This document shows positions 6,400 to 13,428 of a stretch of 13,595 nucleotides of DNA, piece by piece. A program made the position numbers and the translations under genes. Position 1 is the first letter of the stretch. Each line of letters opens with the position of its first letter. The notes below the pieces were generated by a model that was not told the origin of the DNA, ran no database searches, and saw only the letters and a list, made by a program, of their open reading frames with translations. The stretch covers positions 66,125-79,719 of the forward strand of contig LFRX01000041.1 of assembly GCA_001512985.1 (NCBI GenBank). The letters are read 5' to 3'. This DNA is from Acholeplasmatales bacterium DTU056. Lineage in GTDB: Bacteria; Bacillota_I; Bacilli_A; ML615J-28; CAG-698.

Positions 6400-6885
6400 C
6401 TATAATTTTTGGGTACTACCGATTCCACCTTGGCGTAATTTTAATGGACGCTCTTCATCATCAACAACTAAATATTTTTGAAATATTCCTTGAACAAAGG
6501 CATCTCCTTTTTTTAACTTTAATATTTGGTTTCCTTCATTTTTAATACTAACCAAAATATGACCCTCATTGTCAGGATTATTGTAATAATCACTATCAAT
6601 TATTCCTATTTGATTTTTCAAGCGAATATTATATTTAAACCCTAAACTACTACGAACGACAATTTGCAAGTATTCATCATCTTGCATATAGGCTTTTATA
6701 GCAGTTGGAATTATTTTTTCTTCATTTGGGTGTAATTCCAAATCCGTAATCAAATGAAAATCATATCCAGCTGAGTTAGTTGTTTTACGTTTGGGCATAA
6801 TAACTTCTTCATATAAAGCACTCGAATAATACTTGGTAAATTCGTCAATGCTTACTTTTTCAAAACCACGATTTCGAACTTTCAT
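6400..6885 (-). CDS. dut: dUTP diphosphatase (trimeric dUTPase family)
   Basis: Hydrolyses dUTP to dUMP and diphosphate, keeping uracil out of DNA and feeding dTMP synthesis. All five motifs of trimeric dUTPases are present in the 161 residues: SAGYDF (38-43), RSSLG (78-82), NQIGIIDSDYY (91-101), GDAFVQ (127-132) and RQGGIGST (151-158). Motif 5 has Ile where most family members have Phe (GGFGS). The YYNNPDNEGHI stretch resembles Firmicutes and phage members. I chose ATG 6883-6885, one base after the xerC stop, with AAAGGTGA at 6891-6898 as ribosome binding site. An in-frame GTG at 6904-6906 lies upstream of that site and would add seven residues. Last gene of trmFO-xerC-dut. No convincing terminator follows. 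Confidence 0.9.
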   Translation of the reverse strand: MKVRNRGFEKVSIDEFTKYYSSALYEEVIMPKRKTTNSAGYDFHLITDLELHPNEEKIIPTAIKAYMQDDEYLQIVVRSSLGFKYNIRLKNQIGIIDSDYYNNPDNEGHILVSIKNEGNQILKLKKGDAFVQGIFQKYLVVDDEERPLKLRQGGIGSTQKL

Positions 6886-6886
6886 T

Positions 6887-7792
6887 TTATTCACCTTTCT
6901 TAGCACGGGGATGGTGCTGTAAATATGATTCTTTTAATTTTTCTTTTGATACATGGGTATATATTTGGGTTGTCGATAAATTCTCATGACCTAATAATTT
7001 TTGGACACTTCTTAAATCAGCACCATAATCTAACATATGTGTTGCAAAACTATGCCGTAAAACATGAGGACTGATTTTAACATTTAATCCTGACTCATTT
7101 ACAAGATTTTTTAAAATATCTCTAACCCCTCTACTAGTTAATGGCCCACCACGATGATTAACAAATAAGTTATCTACTATTTCATCACTATCTTTTAATA
7201 GTTCATTGCGAGCAAAGTTTAAATATGTAATTAGTACTTCTCTTAAACTTTCATGGATTGGAACATAACGTTGTTTATTTCCTTTACCAGTAATTAAGAT
7301 ATTATTGTTATAAAAATCAATGTCATGTAACTTAATATTGCAAAGTTCGCTTACCCTTATGCCTGTCCCATACAGTAATTCTAATAAACAGTAGTTACGA
7401 ACTCCAAGCGGTGTTGATTGGTCAATACTATTAAATAATGTTTCTAGATCATCTAAATATAAATAATTCGGTAATTTCTTTTCGATTTTAATTGTTTCAA
7501 TCGCATCGAAAGGATTGCTTTTAACAACTTCTTGGGTTATTAAAAAACGATAAAAATTGCGAATACTTGATAATTTGCGATTAATACTAGTTGGTTTTAA
7601 ATTTTTATTTGCTAGGGTATAAGCATAGTTGCGGGCTAAGTTTAATCCTGTATTTGTTAATGTGATATTATCTTGTTCAAGATATTTTAAATACTCTAAA
7701 ATATCCTTTGTATAATTATTAATGGTATGAGGAGAATAATATCGTTCATTTTGCAAATATGCCCGATATTTTTCTAAATATTCATACATCAT
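6887..7792 (-). CDS. xerC: Tyrosine recombinase XerC/CodV-like
   Basis: Site-specific recombinase that, with a partner, resolves chromosome dimers at dif during division. The 301 residues comprise an N-terminal SAM-like core-binding domain (about 1-90) and a catalytic domain with the full active site: R146 (GTGIRVSEL), K170 (GKGNKQR), H243 and R246 (HVLRHSFATH), H269 (LGHENLSTTQ) and the nucleophile Y278 (IYTHV). Its place directly after trmFO is the same as codV/xerC in Bacillus, so a housekeeping Xer is much likelier than a phage or integron integrase. Two ATG codons are adjacent (7790-7792, 7787-7789); GAGG at 7797-7800 fits either. With the first, the gene overlaps trmFO by 4 bases (ATGA). 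Confidence 0.93.
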   Translation of the reverse strand: MMYEYLEKYRAYLQNERYYSPHTINNYTKDILEYLKYLEQDNITLTNTGLNLARNYAYTLANKNLKPTSINRKLSSIRNFYRFLITQEVVKSNPFDAIETIKIEKKLPNYLYLDDLETLFNSIDQSTPLGVRNYCLLELLYGTGIRVSELCNIKLHDIDFYNNNILITGKGNKQRYVPIHESLREVLITYLNFARNELLKDSDEIVDNLFVNHRGGPLTSRGVRDILKNLVNESGLNVKISPHVLRHSFATHMLDYGADLRSVQKLLGHENLSTTQIYTHVSKEKLKESYLQHHPRAKKGE

Positions 7793-9090
7793 AATTCCTC
7801 ACTTATCTTTTGGTTTATTATTTCAAACGCACGTTTAGCAATTAACATCTTTCGATCTTTCTTTTTATGGGAAAAATCGAGAGGTTCAATTATTCCATAA
7901 TTAACATTCATAGGTTGAAAATCATGATGTGGTTTACTAATATAATGAGATAATGAACCAATTGCGGTTTTAGGTGTAAAATCAACTAATGACTTGCCCA
8001 ATAAATAGTGGGCCATATTAATCCCTGCAAGTAATCCGCTCGAAGCTGATTCAACATATCCTTCTACACCTGTAATTTGTCCAGCGAAGAAAAGATCTAA
8101 TCTTTCCTTAACTTGATAATATTGGTTTAATACTTTCGGTGAATTAATATATGTATTACGATGCATTACTCCATATCGCACTATTTCCGCATTCTCCAAT
8201 CCCGGAATCATTTGAATCAATTTCTTTTGTTCTCCCCATTTTAGATTAGTTTGAAATCCCACTAGATTATACATGGTTTTTGCTGCATCATCTTGACGTA
8301 ATTGGACAACCGCATATGGCATAATGCCAGTTTCCGGATGTTCTAATCCAACCGGTTTTAAAGATCCGAACAATAATGTCTTTTTCCCACGACGAGCCAT
8401 TTCTTCAATTGGCATACAACCTTCAAAAACTTTTAATTCAAATTCTTTAGGAACGACCCTTTCAGCATTCACCAAAAATTCATAAAATTTCTCAAATTCT
8501 TCTTCCGTCATTGGACAATTTAAATATGCTGCTTCGCCTTTATCATAACGACTTTTTAAATAAACTTTATCCATATTAATTGACTCAGCTAATACAATCG
8601 GAGCCACAGCATCAAAAAAATATAAATAATCATCACTAGTTAATTTTTGAATTTCTTTGGCTAAAGAATCGCTAGTTAACGGACCAGTCGCAATTATTGT
8701 TGGTCCTGAAGGAATTGTTTTAACTTCTTCATTGTGAAATTCTACTAACGGATGATTTTTTAAATAGTCAGTTATATATTGACTAAAGCCGACCCGATCT
8801 ACCGCTAAGGCCCCACCAGCGGAAACTTCATTTGCTAAGGCAGCTTTCATAATGATTGAATCAAGTAATAACATTTCTTCTTTTAATAATCCAACCGCAT
8901 TTTCAATGCTGCGCGCCCGTAAAGAGTTACTACAAACTAATTCTGAAAAAAGGTCGGTTTTGTGTACTTCAGTATGTTTTACTGGACGCATTTCATATAA
9001 ATCGACTTTTATCCCTCTTTTGATTAATTGATATGTGGCTTCACTTCCTGCTAGTCCTGCTCCAATTACATTAACTCGTAGTTCTTTCAT
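7789..9090 (-). CDS. trmFO: tRNA (uracil-54-C5)-methyltransferase, folate/FAD-dependent
   Basis: Forms m5U54 in the T-loop of tRNA using 5,10-methylenetetrahydrofolate and FAD. The 433 residues begin with an FAD-binding dinucleotide motif, VIGAGLAGSEA (8-18). The two functionally important cysteines of the family are present in ELVCSNSLRA (C53) and FEGCMPIEEMARRG (C225). Other family segments are YEMRP, EVSAGGALAVDR, IIATGPLTS and GQITGVEGYVESASSGLLAG near the C-terminus. The ATG at 9088-9090 has AAAGGTGG (9101-9108) 10 bases upstream. A nearer ATG (9095-9097) is out of frame and soon stops. It heads trmFO-xerC-dut and overlaps xerC. The bacterial gid family was renamed TrmFO, and this is not the SAM-dependent TrmA. 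Confidence 0.96.
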   Translation of the reverse strand: MKELRVNVIGAGLAGSEATYQLIKRGIKVDLYEMRPVKHTEVHKTDLFSELVCSNSLRARSIENAVGLLKEEMLLLDSIIMKAALANEVSAGGALAVDRVGFSQYITDYLKNHPLVEFHNEEVKTIPSGPTIIATGPLTSDSLAKEIQKLTSDDYLYFFDAVAPIVLAESINMDKVYLKSRYDKGEAAYLNCPMTEEEFEKFYEFLVNAERVVPKEFELKVFEGCMPIEEMARRGKKTLLFGSLKPVGLEHPETGIMPYAVVQLRQDDAAKTMYNLVGFQTNLKWGEQKKLIQMIPGLENAEIVRYGVMHRNTYINSPKVLNQYYQVKERLDLFFAGQITGVEGYVESASSGLLAGINMAHYLLGKSLVDFTPKTAIGSLSHYISKPHHDFQPMNVNYGIIEPLDFSHKKKDRKMLIAKRAFEIINQKISEEL

Positions 9091-9127
9091 TAGTCATATA
9101 CCACCTTTGTATTAGTTTCTTTATTTT

Positions 9128-9136
9128 ATTATAACA
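9128..9136 (-). promoter_or_regulatory. Extended -10 promoter of trmFO-xerC-dut
   Basis: The minus strand reads TGTTATAAT (9136-9128), an exact TGnTATAAT extended -10 element. It lies between the terminator of the preceding gene and trmFO. There is no good -35; the best with a 17-base spacer is TAGTTA, which is common for extended -10 promoters. Transcription would begin near 9121 and leave a leader of about 31 bases with the AAAGGTGG ribosome binding site. Confidence 0.65.
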
Positions 9137-9173
9137 TATCTTGAAATAGTTAACTAACATTTCTCATAAAAAT

Positions 9174-9205
9174 AAAAAATAGTTGAATTAATTCAACTAT
9201 TTTTT
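9174..9205 (-). terminator. Perfect 32-bp palindrome, rho-independent terminator after the LysM gene
   Basis: AAAAAATAGTTGAATT (9174-9189) is exactly complementary to AATTCAACTATTTTTT (9190-9205). The central TTAA forms the loop, the stem core is AGTTGAA/TTCAACT, and T6 follows on either strand. It starts 6 bases after the LysM gene's stop. The A-tract, stem and T-tract make it a bidirectional intrinsic terminator by design, though all genes here run the same way. The stem is AT-rich and so of moderate strength. Confidence 0.8.
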
Positions 9206-9210
9206 ATAAA

Positions 9211-9702
9211 CTATTTAACATTAATCGTGTTTCCCGGGCGTAACCATTGATGACGATTTGCATAAATTAATTCTTCTGGTGTCATAAAGAATTTTCGTAA
9301 TATACTGTCAACTGTATCATCAGCTTGCACAACGTATTTGTTATATTGTTTAGGGATTTTTACCGGTTGATTTTCAACTAATACTAAGTTTTTGAAATCA
9401 TTATATTTCATTAACATATCAACAGTAACCCCATTTTTGAATGCAATATTTTCTAATGTATCCATTGGCATAGTTACATATTCTTCAAAAAATACTCCGC
9501 CATTATTATTAACACTTGGAATCATAATTGATTGATTTGGATAAATTAGATGATTTGTAAAATTATTAGCATTCATAATATCATTTACTGAAACATTGAA
9601 TTGTTTGGCAATTTTATATAGTGTATCGCCCGGTTTAACAATATACTCAAAATCACGGACGCTACTACTTCGATAATATTTAAATAAATCCGAACTATTC
9701 AT
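9211..9702 (-). CDS. Small protein with three LysM domains, no visible signal peptide
   Basis: Three LysM modules fill nearly all of the 163 residues: about 20-63 (YIVKPGDTLYKIAKQFNVSVNDIMNAN in two parts, ending MIP), about 74-116 (DTLENIAFKNGVTVDMLMKYN, ending KIP) and about 123-163 (VVQADDTVDSILRKFFMTPEELI, ending INVK). LysM modules usually bind the GlcNAc backbone of peptidoglycan or chitin. The first 19 residues are polar and hold no signal peptide, lipobox or membrane segment, and there is no enzyme domain. It could be a non-secreted spore-type or cytoplasmic LysM protein, or be exported another way; I cannot tell. The start is ATG 9700-9702, since the in-frame GTG at 9709-9711 is part of the GAGGTGA ribosome binding site (9709-9715). 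It lies between two terminators, so it is probably a single-gene unit. Confidence 0.88.
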   Translation of the reverse strand: MNSSDLFKYYRSSSVRDFEYIVKPGDTLYKIAKQFNVSVNDIMNANNFTNHLIYPNQSIMIPSVNNNGGVFFEEYVTMPMDTLENIAFKNGVTVDMLMKYNDFKNLVLVENQPVKIPKQYNKYVVQADDTVDSILRKFFMTPEELIYANRHQWLRPGNTINVK

Positions 9703-9705
9703 TTT

Positions 9706-9741
9706 CTTCACCTCTCAATGTTTAATATATGAGAGGCAAAA
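9706..9741 (-). promoter_or_regulatory. Hairpin that can sequester the LysM gene's ribosome binding site
   Basis: On the minus strand CCTCTCA (9730-9736) is a perfect complement of TGAGAGG (9711-9717), with a 12-base AT loop. The second arm contains most of the GAGAGGTGA ribosome binding site. Pairing can be extended to about 12 bp with G-U pairs, using TTTTG before the first arm against TGAAG after the second. The hairpin ends 3 bases before the ATG. It would hold translation back unless melted. A thermometer-like or readthrough-dependent role is inference. Confidence 0.6.
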
Positions 9742-9767
9742 AGAAATTTGCGGGCGTTAGCCCGCAA
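9738..9767 (-). terminator. Rho-independent terminator overlapping the TPR gene's stop codon
   Basis: TTGCGGGC and GCCCGCAA (9760-9767 and 9748-9755) pair perfectly over 8 bp, very GC-rich for this DNA. The loop TAAC contains the TAA stop of the TPR gene. The minus strand continues ATTTCTTTTTG, an interrupted T-tract. A ribosome finishing the TPR gene would cover the hairpin, so translation and termination may compete here. Confidence 0.78.
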
Positions 9768-10662
9768 TTATTTCATTTAACTTATTAAACTTTTCAGTTT
9801 GACGAAATTCTTCTAATTCCGGATCAGTTAAAATGTCTTTACGTAATTTGGGTTTTAAGATATATGCATATAATAGACAGTCATAAGCATCATCAAAGTT
9901 ATTTTCTAAGGCATACAAACAACCTAAATTAAACCATAGGTTATAATCATTTTTATCTTTTTTAATCCCCTCAAGATAATATAATCTTGCTTGATTAAAA
10001 TCTTTGTAAATATCTTTGTATAGTAATCCTAAGTTTAAATATGTTACTTGATATGGATCTTTTTTAGTTAGTTCTTCTTTATAAAATTTTACAGCTAAAT
10101 CATATTGTTTTAATTTAGCATAAATAACTCCTAAATTAAAGCATACCTTAGATGCATTAGGATTAATTTTATACGCTGTTAAAGTGTGCTCTAATGCCAA
10201 ATCATCATAACCATTTCGCTCATATAATGAACCCAAATTAACATGAGCCCAAAAGTGACTTGCATTTACTAGTAAAGTTTTCTTATAATATTTTAACGCT
10301 TTTTCATCCTCGCCTGCTTCATCATAAATTCCAGCAATATTAAAATATGCGGAGTCGAATTTTTCATCGTATGATAAAGCTGTTTTGTATAAGCGAATTG
10401 CTTCTTCAAAGTCATTAAACTCTTCTGCTATAATCGCCAGTCCATAATATGCTCGTGCATAGCGCGGATTAAAAGAAATAATGGCTTCAAAAGCTTCACG
10501 AGCTTTTCGAAAATCTTTGGCTTCGTAGTATAATAGCCCTAAATCCATTAGGTCATCAAGCAAGATTTTTTCTTGAAAAGCTTCTTCATATAAATCGATT
10601 GCTGCTTTTAGATTATTATTTTGATACTGTTGTTTGGCTTGTTTAATCTTATCATCATACAT
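9757..10662 (-). CDS. Tetratricopeptide-repeat protein
   Basis: A soluble protein of 301 residues made almost entirely of about eight TPR units of 34 residues. The small-large-aromatic-alanine pattern recurs, for example ARAYYGLAIIAEEFNDFEEAIRLYKTAL, DSAYFNIAGIYDEAGEDEKALKYYKKTL, FWAHVNLGSLYERNGYDDLALEH and SKVCFNLGVIYAKLKQYDLAVKFYKEEL. TPR arrays form superhelical scaffolds for protein partners; no catalytic domain, signal peptide or membrane segment is visible, so the role is unknown. The ATG 10660-10662 is preferred over GTG 10669-10671, because that GTG is the end of the AGGTG ribosome binding site (10669-10673). It overlaps the CPBP gene by 8 bases, implying translational coupling, and ends inside its own terminator. 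Confidence 0.9.
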   Translation of the reverse strand: MYDDKIKQAKQQYQNNNLKAAIDLYEEAFQEKILLDDLMDLGLLYYEAKDFRKAREAFEAIISFNPRYARAYYGLAIIAEEFNDFEEAIRLYKTALSYDEKFDSAYFNIAGIYDEAGEDEKALKYYKKTLLVNASHFWAHVNLGSLYERNGYDDLALEHTLTAYKINPNASKVCFNLGVIYAKLKQYDLAVKFYKEELTKKDPYQVTYLNLGLLYKDIYKDFNQARLYYLEGIKKDKNDYNLWFNLGCLYALENNFDDAYDCLLYAYILKPKLRKDILTDPELEEFRQTEKFNKLNEIIAG

Positions 10663-11446
10663 TGATAACACCTACAACAGATAAAAATGCTAACACATTA
10701 TTTAAAAAGTGAATTATCATTGGAATTAATAAATTTTCAGTCTGAATATAAGCTATTCCAAGAGTTAGTGATAATGGGATATATGTTAAAACTACTAACA
10801 TTTGCATTGGATCACCACTAGTAAGTTCTGAAACAACATGGATTAAAGCAAAAAATAGTGTAGCAATAACTAAAGTTACAATTTTATTTAGTCTAAATTT
10901 CTTTTCTAACATTCCAAATAAAGTTTTTCGAAAAATCAACTCTTCTAAAATTGGTGCCTGTATCACCGCCGCAACAAACACCAGTGGTGCGGCATTTGAC
11001 TTAATAGCTGCTTCTAAGAATAATTGGTTCTTCGAATCACCTTCTATCCCAATTTTTGATAATAATATACTGACTAATCCGGATAATATTAATCCTACTA
11101 TGAATAGTCCGATGGTTAGTAATACATAAAATAGCGGACGTTTTTTTAAGTCTTTAAAATATCCAATAAAATCTTCTCGGAAAATATAAATCATTAATAA
11201 GATGGGTAAAAATCCTGCTAGGACTTGAATAAAGATGGCGGAAACGATATATTCGATGTTATGTGAACTACTAGTCAATCCAGCCATTAATCTACTAGCA
11301 TACCCTGGATTAATTATCCCAACTGTAATAATCAATCCTACTAAGTATAAAATCCCCGAAATAACATAATTCCATCCCAAAAGACTCCAAAAACTAATAT
11401 TATAAATATTAGCTTTTTGTTGTAAATTATAATTATTAGTCGTCAC
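10655..11446 (-). CDS. CPBP-family intramembrane metalloprotease (CAAX protease/bacteriocin-processing type)
   Basis: An integral membrane protein of 263 residues with about seven or eight hydrophobic segments. The three CPBP (Abi) glutamic-protease motifs are present: EELIFR (E168, E169, R173), FFALIH (H203) and HFLNN (H246, N250). The family includes eukaryotic Rce1 and bacterial proteins linked to bacteriocin immunity or processing and to membrane-protein cleavage; the substrate here is unknown. The start is GTG 11444-11446, with a strong TAGGAGGA site (11451-11458). The gene overlaps the end of thrS by 11 bases and the TPR gene by 8, so it lies inside the thrS transcription unit. No bacteriocin-like small gene is visible nearby. 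Confidence 0.9.
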   Translation of the reverse strand: MTTNNYNLQQKANIYNISFWSLLGWNYVISGILYLVGLIITVGIINPGYASRLMAGLTSSSHNIEYIVSAIFIQVLAGFLPILLMIYIFREDFIGYFKDLKKRPLFYVLLTIGLFIVGLILSGLVSILLSKIGIEGDSKNQLFLEAAIKSNAAPLVFVAAVIQAPILEELIFRKTLFGMLEKKFRLNKIVTLVIATLFFALIHVVSELTSGDPMQMLVVLTYIPLSLTLGIAYIQTENLLIPMIIHFLNNVLAFLSVVGVINV

Positions 11447-13376
11447 TTTTTCCTCCTATAATAGTTTCTTTTCCAAGTGATTCGATTTCTTTTAGTAATT
11501 TATCTAAAAATTCTTCTTTTGTCAAACTAATTTGTTCATTACTACCATATTTTCGAACATTAACTAATCCATTTTCAACTTCTTTATCCCCAATAACGAT
11601 TTGATAAGGGGTTTTTTTAGTTTGGGCTTCACGAATTTTATAACCTAATTTTTCTTCACGTAAATCAACTTCTACACGGATGCCTTTATCAAGTAATAAT
11701 GATTCTAATTGTTTAGCATATTCAGTATGATAATTGATATTTACTGGTATTATTTTTAATTGAACAGGCGCAAGCCAAGTTGGGAATGCCCCGCCATAAT
11801 GTTCAATTAATATTCCAATAAAGCGTTCTAATGAACCAAATAAAGCTCGATGAAGCATAATAGGACGTTTCTTTTCACCATTTTGGTCAATATAGGTAAT
11901 ATCAAAACGCTCAGGTAAGTTCATATCTAATTGGATTGTTCCACATTGCCAAATGCGCCCCATTGAGTCACGTAATTTAAAATCTAATTTTGGTCCATAG
12001 AATGCACCATCACCAGGATTGATTTTGTATTCTTTACCAACAGATTCACAAGCTGCTGCTAGGGCTTTTTCAGCACGATCCCAAACTTCAATTCTTCCTA
12101 TGTATTTTTCTAATGGACGAGTCGATAATTCAATTGTATATGATAAATTAAATACTTTGTATACTTCATCAAATAATTTGATTAATCTTCCCACCTCATC
12201 CACAATCATCTCTTCTGTCATAAAAATATGTGCATCATCTTGAGTAAAAGTACGGACTCTAAATAATCCGTTTAATGCTCCACTAGCTTCATGACGATGA
12301 ACTAGTCCTAATTCAGCTAATCGTAGTGGGAAATCTTTGTATGAATGAAGTTTGCTTTTATATACTAATATTCCACCAGGACAATTCATCGGTTTTATTG
12401 CAAACTCATATTTATCAATTTCAGAAATATACATATTTTCACGGTAATTTGCCCAGTGTCCAGATATTTCCCATAAGTCTTTATTTAGCATTATTGGAGT
12501 TGTAATAAATTGATAACCTTCACGTTTATGAATTTTATACCAATAATCTTCTAAAGCCTTACGTAAAGTCATTCCTTTTGGTAACCAAAATGGAAAACCT
12601 GGACCATATTCACTAATCATAAATAATTCTAATTCACGACCTAAACGACGATGATCACGTTGTTTACGTTCTTCTAATATAACCAAATAATTGTCTAAAT
12701 CTTCTTTTTTAAAGAAGCATATTCCATATATACGTTGTAATTGTTCGTTACGGCTATCACCACGCCAGTATGCCCCAGAGATGTTTAGTAGTTTGAAGTG
12801 TTTTAAAAATTTAGTGTTTGGAAGATGTGGCCCACGACATAAATCAACAAAGTCACCATGACGATATAAAGTTATAGTCTCATTTTCTGGTAACTCATTA
12901 ATAATTTCAACTTTATATTTGTCATCTTTAAACATTTCCAAAGCTTCTTTGCGTGTCACTTCAATTCGTTCAAAATCATAATTTTTATTAGCAATTTCAT
13001 GCATAGTTTTTTCAATTAATTCAAAATCACTCTCGGTTAAATTTTCCCCATTTGGAGTTTTAAAATCATAATAAAAGCCTTCTTCGATTGCTGGACCAAC
13101 TCCAAAATTAGTTCCTGGATATAATTTAGTAATAGCACTGGCCATTAAATGTGAACATGAATGATTTAAAATCTCGATTGATCGTGGATCATCTTCAGTA
13201 ATTAATTCTAATGTTGCATCAAAGTTTATAGGTCGCATTAAATCATATGGTTGATTGTTTACTAAAGCAAAAATACTACGCTTGGCAAGCGAACTAGATA
13301 TTGATTTGGCAATTTCATAGCTTGATAAACCATTTTCAAATTCTTTGTTGCTTCCATCTAAAAATGTTATTTTCAT
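11436..13376 (-). CDS. thrS: Threonyl-tRNA synthetase
   Basis: Class II synthetase that charges tRNA-Thr in the cytosol. The 646 residues show the full bacterial architecture: TGS domain (about 1-60), editing domain with HSCSH (H72, H76) and DLCRGPH (C180, H184), and catalytic core with zinc ligands C332 (NCPGG), H383 (DDAHIF) and H509 (MLHRALFG). Class II motif 2 is in RHEASGALNGLFRVRTFTQDD, motif 3 in HRALFGSLERFI, and a C-terminal anticodon-binding domain starts at about 540. The ATG start has AAGGAGGAAG (13381-13390) upstream. A T-box leader precedes it, so expression should rise when tRNA-Thr is uncharged. CPBP and TPR genes follow in the same unit. Confidence 0.98.
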   Translation of the reverse strand: MKITFLDGSNKEFENGLSSYEIAKSISSSLAKRSIFALVNNQPYDLMRPINFDATLELITEDDPRSIEILNHSCSHLMASAITKLYPGTNFGVGPAIEEGFYYDFKTPNGENLTESDFELIEKTMHEIANKNYDFERIEVTRKEALEMFKDDKYKVEIINELPENETITLYRHGDFVDLCRGPHLPNTKFLKHFKLLNISGAYWRGDSRNEQLQRIYGICFFKKEDLDNYLVILEERKQRDHRRLGRELELFMISEYGPGFPFWLPKGMTLRKALEDYWYKIHKREGYQFITTPIMLNKDLWEISGHWANYRENMYISEIDKYEFAIKPMNCPGGILVYKSKLHSYKDFPLRLAELGLVHRHEASGALNGLFRVRTFTQDDAHIFMTEEMIVDEVGRLIKLFDEVYKVFNLSYTIELSTRPLEKYIGRIEVWDRAEKALAAACESVGKEYKINPGDGAFYGPKLDFKLRDSMGRIWQCGTIQLDMNLPERFDITYIDQNGEKKRPIMLHRALFGSLERFIGILIEHYGGAFPTWLAPVQLKIIPVNINYHTEYAKQLESLLLDKGIRVEVDLREEKLGYKIREAQTKKTPYQIVIGDKEVENGLVNVRKYGSNEQISLTKEEFLDKLLKEIESLGKETIIGGKSDD

Positions 13377-13395
13377 ATCTCTTCCTCCTTATATT

Positions 13396-13428
13396 AATAA
13401 AGTCCTTAAGAGCCAAACTCCTAAGGAC
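13396..13428 (-). terminator. T-box-controlled terminator hairpin of thrS
   Basis: GTCCTTAGGAG (13418-13428) pairs with CTCTTAAGGAC (13402-13412) over 11 positions with a single G-U pair and a 5-base loop. The following tract TTTATT is short and interrupted. The first arm's CCTT (13423-13426) is shared with the antiterminator, the hallmark of a T-box switch. Confidence 0.85.

Noticed and set aside
6887..7792. Tyrosine recombinase as the integrase of a mobile element
   Set aside because: It sits directly after trmFO as in Bacillus codV/xerC, all neighbours are core genes, and no attachment-site repeats, tRNA gene or phage genes are present.
9718..9729. TATATT inside the hairpin loop as a -10 element for the LysM gene
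   Set aside because: At a 17-base spacing the -35 position reads CGCAAA, a poor match, and AT-rich loops yield such hexamers by chance. I see no convincing promoter for this gene.
10655..11446. CPBP protease as part of a bacteriocin or toxin-immunity cassette
   Set aside because: No small precursor gene with a leader motif, transporter or modification enzyme lies nearby; the neighbours are thrS and a TPR gene.
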